This document shows, one piece after another, positions 61,820-64,000 of a DNA stretch of 64,000 nt. The notes beneath the pieces were generated by a model, which saw nothing but the letters and a program-made list of their open reading frames with translations, was not told the origin of the DNA and did not search any database. The DNA is from Methanothrix soehngenii GP6. GTDB taxonomy: Archaea > Halobacteriota > Methanosarcinia > Methanotrichales > Methanotrichaceae. Numbering within the stretch: position 1 is the first letter of the stretch; each line of letters opens with the position of its first letter. Where the stretch lies: NCBI RefSeq assembly GCF_000204415.1, contig NC_015416.1, positions 2,790,001 through 2,854,000 of the forward strand, given 5' to 3'. The position numbers and the translations under genes were made by a program.

Positions 61820-62842
61820 GAAAGCAATCGGGAAAATGTAAACCAAGCCCTGCAATCAGTTTGTCTTTCGCCTATTATTGGATCATAATGCTTGGTTTCA
61901 ATTCCCTTTTCATCGGGATAGGCTCTGCAATTCGAAAATATCCCAATCGAGATGTGGAACGGCACCGAATGTTTCAATTCCCTTTTCATCGGGATAGGCT
62001 CTGCAATGAAGCGGAAGGTATCACCATTGGAGAAATCCAAGCGGGGTTTCAATTCCCTTTTCATCGGGATAGGCTCTGCAATACACAGAATATGCTGGCG
62101 GGGGCCTGGGTCACACTCACACGTTTCAATTCCCTTTTCATCGGGATAGGCTCTGCAATAGCTGATCAACGATTCTGCCAGCCAGGGCTTCAAAAAGGTT
62201 TCAATTCCCTTTTCATCGGGATAGGCTCTGCAATCGGCTCATACGGCATGGATGCCCTAACCAAGATGGTGTTTCAATTCCCTTTTCATCGGGATAGGCT
62301 CTGCAATCATATCATCAATCCTGAATTAGTATTATGCCCGCCCGGGTTTCAATTCCCTTTTCATCGGGATAGGCTCTGCAATGCTCTGGCCGCACCCCGG
62401 ACAATGGCCAAGAAGATGGCGGTGTTTCAATTCCCTTTTCATCGGGATAGGCTCTGCAATGTGGCTGCAGATCGTATATCTGATCATCTCAGAATAATGA
62501 GTTTCAATTCCCTTTTCATCGGGATAGGCTCTGCAATATCATGCATCTCTATGCGGGCCGTTCGGAGATCCTCGTGTTTCAATTCCCTTTTCATCGGGAT
62601 AGGCTCTGCAATATATTCCCTCGGTACATCTCATACCTTGCGGACGCTCCAAGTTTCAATTCCCTTTTCATCGGGATAGGCTCTGCAATCGGGAACCAAT
62701 AGTTCTTGGCGTCCTGGCAAATGCCGTCAGTTTCAATTCCCTTTTCATCGGGATAGGCTCTGCAATGAAGACCTACTATCAACATTAGATACAGAAATTA
62801 CAAGAGTTTCAATTCCCTTTTCATCGGGATAGGCTCTGCAAT
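61820..62842 (-). CRISPR. CRISPR array, 13 identical 37-bp repeats plus a degenerate distal repeat
   Basis: Repeats start at 61895, 61971, 62046, 62123, 62198, 62271, 62346, 62424, 62501, 62576, 62653, 62730 and 62806. On the plus strand each begins GTTTCAATTCCC and ends GGCTCTGCAAT, all identical. The twelve spacers between them are 36-41 nt. On the minus strand the repeat ends ATTGAAAC, the usual archaeal 8-nt crRNA handle, after a TCCC/GGGA stem, so transcription should run leftward. At 61845-61856 AAGCCCTGCAAT matches one repeat end at 10 of 12 positions, exactly 38 nt from repeat 1: a decayed distal repeat. The array lies beside cas5. Confidence 0.96.
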
Positions 62843-62941
62843 ATATTTGGAAAAATCCATAGCAGATCTAGCGTTGCGTTTGGAGTGAACCCCTCCGAGT
62901 GGACAAAAAGTTAAGCAATGCCGACTCATGGAGGGAAGTGC

Positions 62942-63271
62942 ATGAAGAAGACCAGGCGGCGTTACGACCGGGACTTCAAGATATCAGTATTAGCCGAACT
63001 TGAGGCAGGCAAGCCACTTGCTCAGATCGCCCGCGAATATGGCATCCATCCGAGTCTTCCTTGCCGATGGAAGGCAGAGCTGGCTGAAAATCCCGAAAAA
63101 GCATTCATGGGTAACGGAAACAAGTACAAAGATCAGGCGAAGATTGCAGAATTGGAGAGACTTCTGGGCCAGGCTCATGCTGAAATTGACCTTTTAAAAA
63201 AAGCCTTCGCCATGACCCAGAAGAAGGTCCGCGAGGAGAGACGAAAGCCGATGTTGAGGGACGACATATGA
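62942..63271 (+). CDS. IS3-family OrfA (HTH)
   Basis: 109 residues from the ATG at 62942, chosen for GGAGGGA six bases before it; the ATG at 62918 is an alternative. RRRYDRDFKISVLAELEAGK then LAQIAREYGIHPSLPCRWKA is the helix-turn-helix that binds the ends. A leucine zipper follows (IAELERLLGQAHAEIDLLKK). Ends at ATGA over orfB, where a -1 shift makes the OrfAB transposase in IS3 elements. Confidence 0.9.
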   Translation: MKKTRRRYDRDFKISVLAELEAGKPLAQIAREYGIHPSLPCRWKAELAENPEKAFMGNGNKYKDQAKIAELERLLGQAHAEIDLLKKAFAMTQKKVREERRKPMLRDDI

Positions 63272-64000
63272 TCATTCAGGAAGCTCAATCAGATGGCCTT
63301 CTGTTGCCAATATCTCACTCCTGCTTGGCGCTGGATGTGAGTCGCAGCGGTTACTACGAGTGGTTGAAGCGGTCCGAAAAGTTCACTGCGGAGAATAGCG
63401 AATCTTCGGATCTGGTTAACCAGATTCAAGAGATAGCTTTGGAGTTTCCTTATTACGGGTACAGGAGAATTACAGCAGAACTTCAAAATCGCGGCTATGC
63501 GGTCAACCATAAGCGCGTGCTGAGGCTCATGCGCCAGGAGAAGTTGCTTTGCTATAAGAAGAAGTTCAAGCCGGTAACAACCGATTCCACTCATGGTCTG
63601 CCGGTCTATCCTAACCTTCTAAAAGGCAGGGAAATCACGGGACTGAACCAGGCATGGGCTTCTGATATCACTTATGTCCAGCTGCAGCACGAGCATATCT
63701 TTCTCGCGGTTATCCTGGATCTCTACAGCAGAAAGTGCATCGGGTGGGAGCTGAGCAGGAGCATAAGAAGCGATCTGGCCATGAGTGCTCTGGCAAAGGC
63801 ATTGAAGAACCGTTCCAAGGAATCCCTTGAGGGTCTTATTCATCATTCTGATCAAGGCGTTCAGTATGCGTCCAAGGATTATGTAGACTGTCTTAAGGCG
63901 CATGACATCCAGATCAGCATGTCGAGAAAAGGAAATCCTTATGACAATGCTTTTGCTGAGAGTTTTATAAAAACACTGAAGGTCGAGGAGGTATATCTCA
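63268..64000 (+). CDS. IS3-family OrfB transposase (partial)
   Basis: At least 244 residues, open at the right edge. A HTH_21 segment (SGYYEWLKR then FPYYGYRRITAELQNRGYAV) precedes the rve integrase core: LNQAWASDITYVQLQHEHIF (first Asp), GLIHHSDQGVQYASKDYVDC (second Asp) and SRKGNPYDNAFAESFIKTLK with the catalytic Glu (D,D35E). The frame is intact as far as it can be seen. Confidence 0.92.
   Translation, partial: MIIQEAQSDGLLLPISHSCLALDVSRSGYYEWLKRSEKFTAENSESSDLVNQIQEIALEFPYYGYRRITAELQNRGYAVNHKRVLRLMRQEKLLCYKKKFKPVTTDSTHGLPVYPNLLKGREITGLNQAWASDITYVQLQHEHIFLAVILDLYSRKCIGWELSRSIRSDLAMSALAKALKNRSKESLEGLIHHSDQGVQYASKDYVDCLKAHDIQISMSRKGNPYDNAFAESFIKTLKVEEVYL

Larger units (their letters stand above)
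62886..64000 (+). mobile_element. IS3-family insertion sequence (runs off the window)
   Basis: The left end TGAACCCCTCCGAGTGGACA begins 43 bases after the last CRISPR repeat (terminal TGA as in IS3 ends). orfA and orfB overlap by four bases. The right end is beyond 64000. On the predicted array polarity it lies in or just before the leader. Confidence 0.88.

Noticed and set aside
61861-62679. An open frame of 272 residues with repeated FNSLFIGIGSAI
   Set aside because: It is read-through of the CRISPR repeats and spacers; repeat plus spacer lengths happen to keep frame. Not a gene.

Overview
The window looks like a chromosome segment of an acetoclastic methanogen close to Methanothrix (Methanosaeta). 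The evidence is archaeal and methanogen-specific genes: cofH for coenzyme F420, the ADH synthase of the archaeal aromatic pathway, a DUF2111 protein, single-domain TRAM proteins, an ArvA/B/C-type cluster, Hef and HerA. There is also an intron-bearing tRNA-Arg, a PGF-CTERM tail and many secreted surface proteins. The genus is an inference; no rRNA is present.

Layout. 1-13 kb is a mobile-element graveyard. Three IS200/IS605-type tnpA/tnpB remnants are interrupted by ISAzo13-, IS630- and IS256-type elements and by a short palindromic element. These lie around the ADH synthase, a GyrI-like gene truncated by the IS630 element, and a beta-helix protein whose 3' end runs into IS sequence. 13-30 kb is mostly housekeeping: TRAM pair, NOP2/Sun methyltransferase with a PUA-like partner, cofH, a Vms1-like release factor with an LRV-repeat protein, tRNA-Arg(UCG), a metallo-beta-lactamase fold enzyme, Hef, the arvABC-like operon, a radical SAM enzyme and argG-DUF2111-GNAT. 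30-49 kb holds a Cys-rich surface protein, HerA, dodecin, a full-length HMG-CoA synthase, a dockerin/solute-binding fusion, a SudB/NfnA-like flavoprotein, an acyl-CoA ligase, a glutamate synthase domain protein, UvrC, thiE-thiM, serA, a flavodoxin-like protein and a NYN protein.

50-64 kb is a type I-A-like CRISPR-Cas locus. cas1-cas2-cas4-csa1 run leftward and cas3-cas8-cas7-cas5 run rightward from a shared intergenic region, followed by 13 identical 37-bp repeats. cas7 is split by two insertion sequences, an IS110-family element and an IS1-family element. Removing both, with one copy of each duplicated target, restores an uninterrupted 319-codon Cas7 frame that overlaps cas5 by ATGA. A third element (IS3 family) starts 43 bp beyond the repeat that should be leader-proximal. 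Adaptation genes look intact, but interference is probably disabled. No cas6 is seen in the window.

The two most novel signals are as follows. (i) A family of about 160-bp palindromic elements has four copies here. Their ends read GGCTCtTCGCT, one copy has a perfect 8-bp target duplication, and they fit an ISL3-type MITE. (ii) A 9-nt match joins the IS110 non-coding end to its own target site in cas7, as expected if that end encodes a target-guiding (bridge) RNA.
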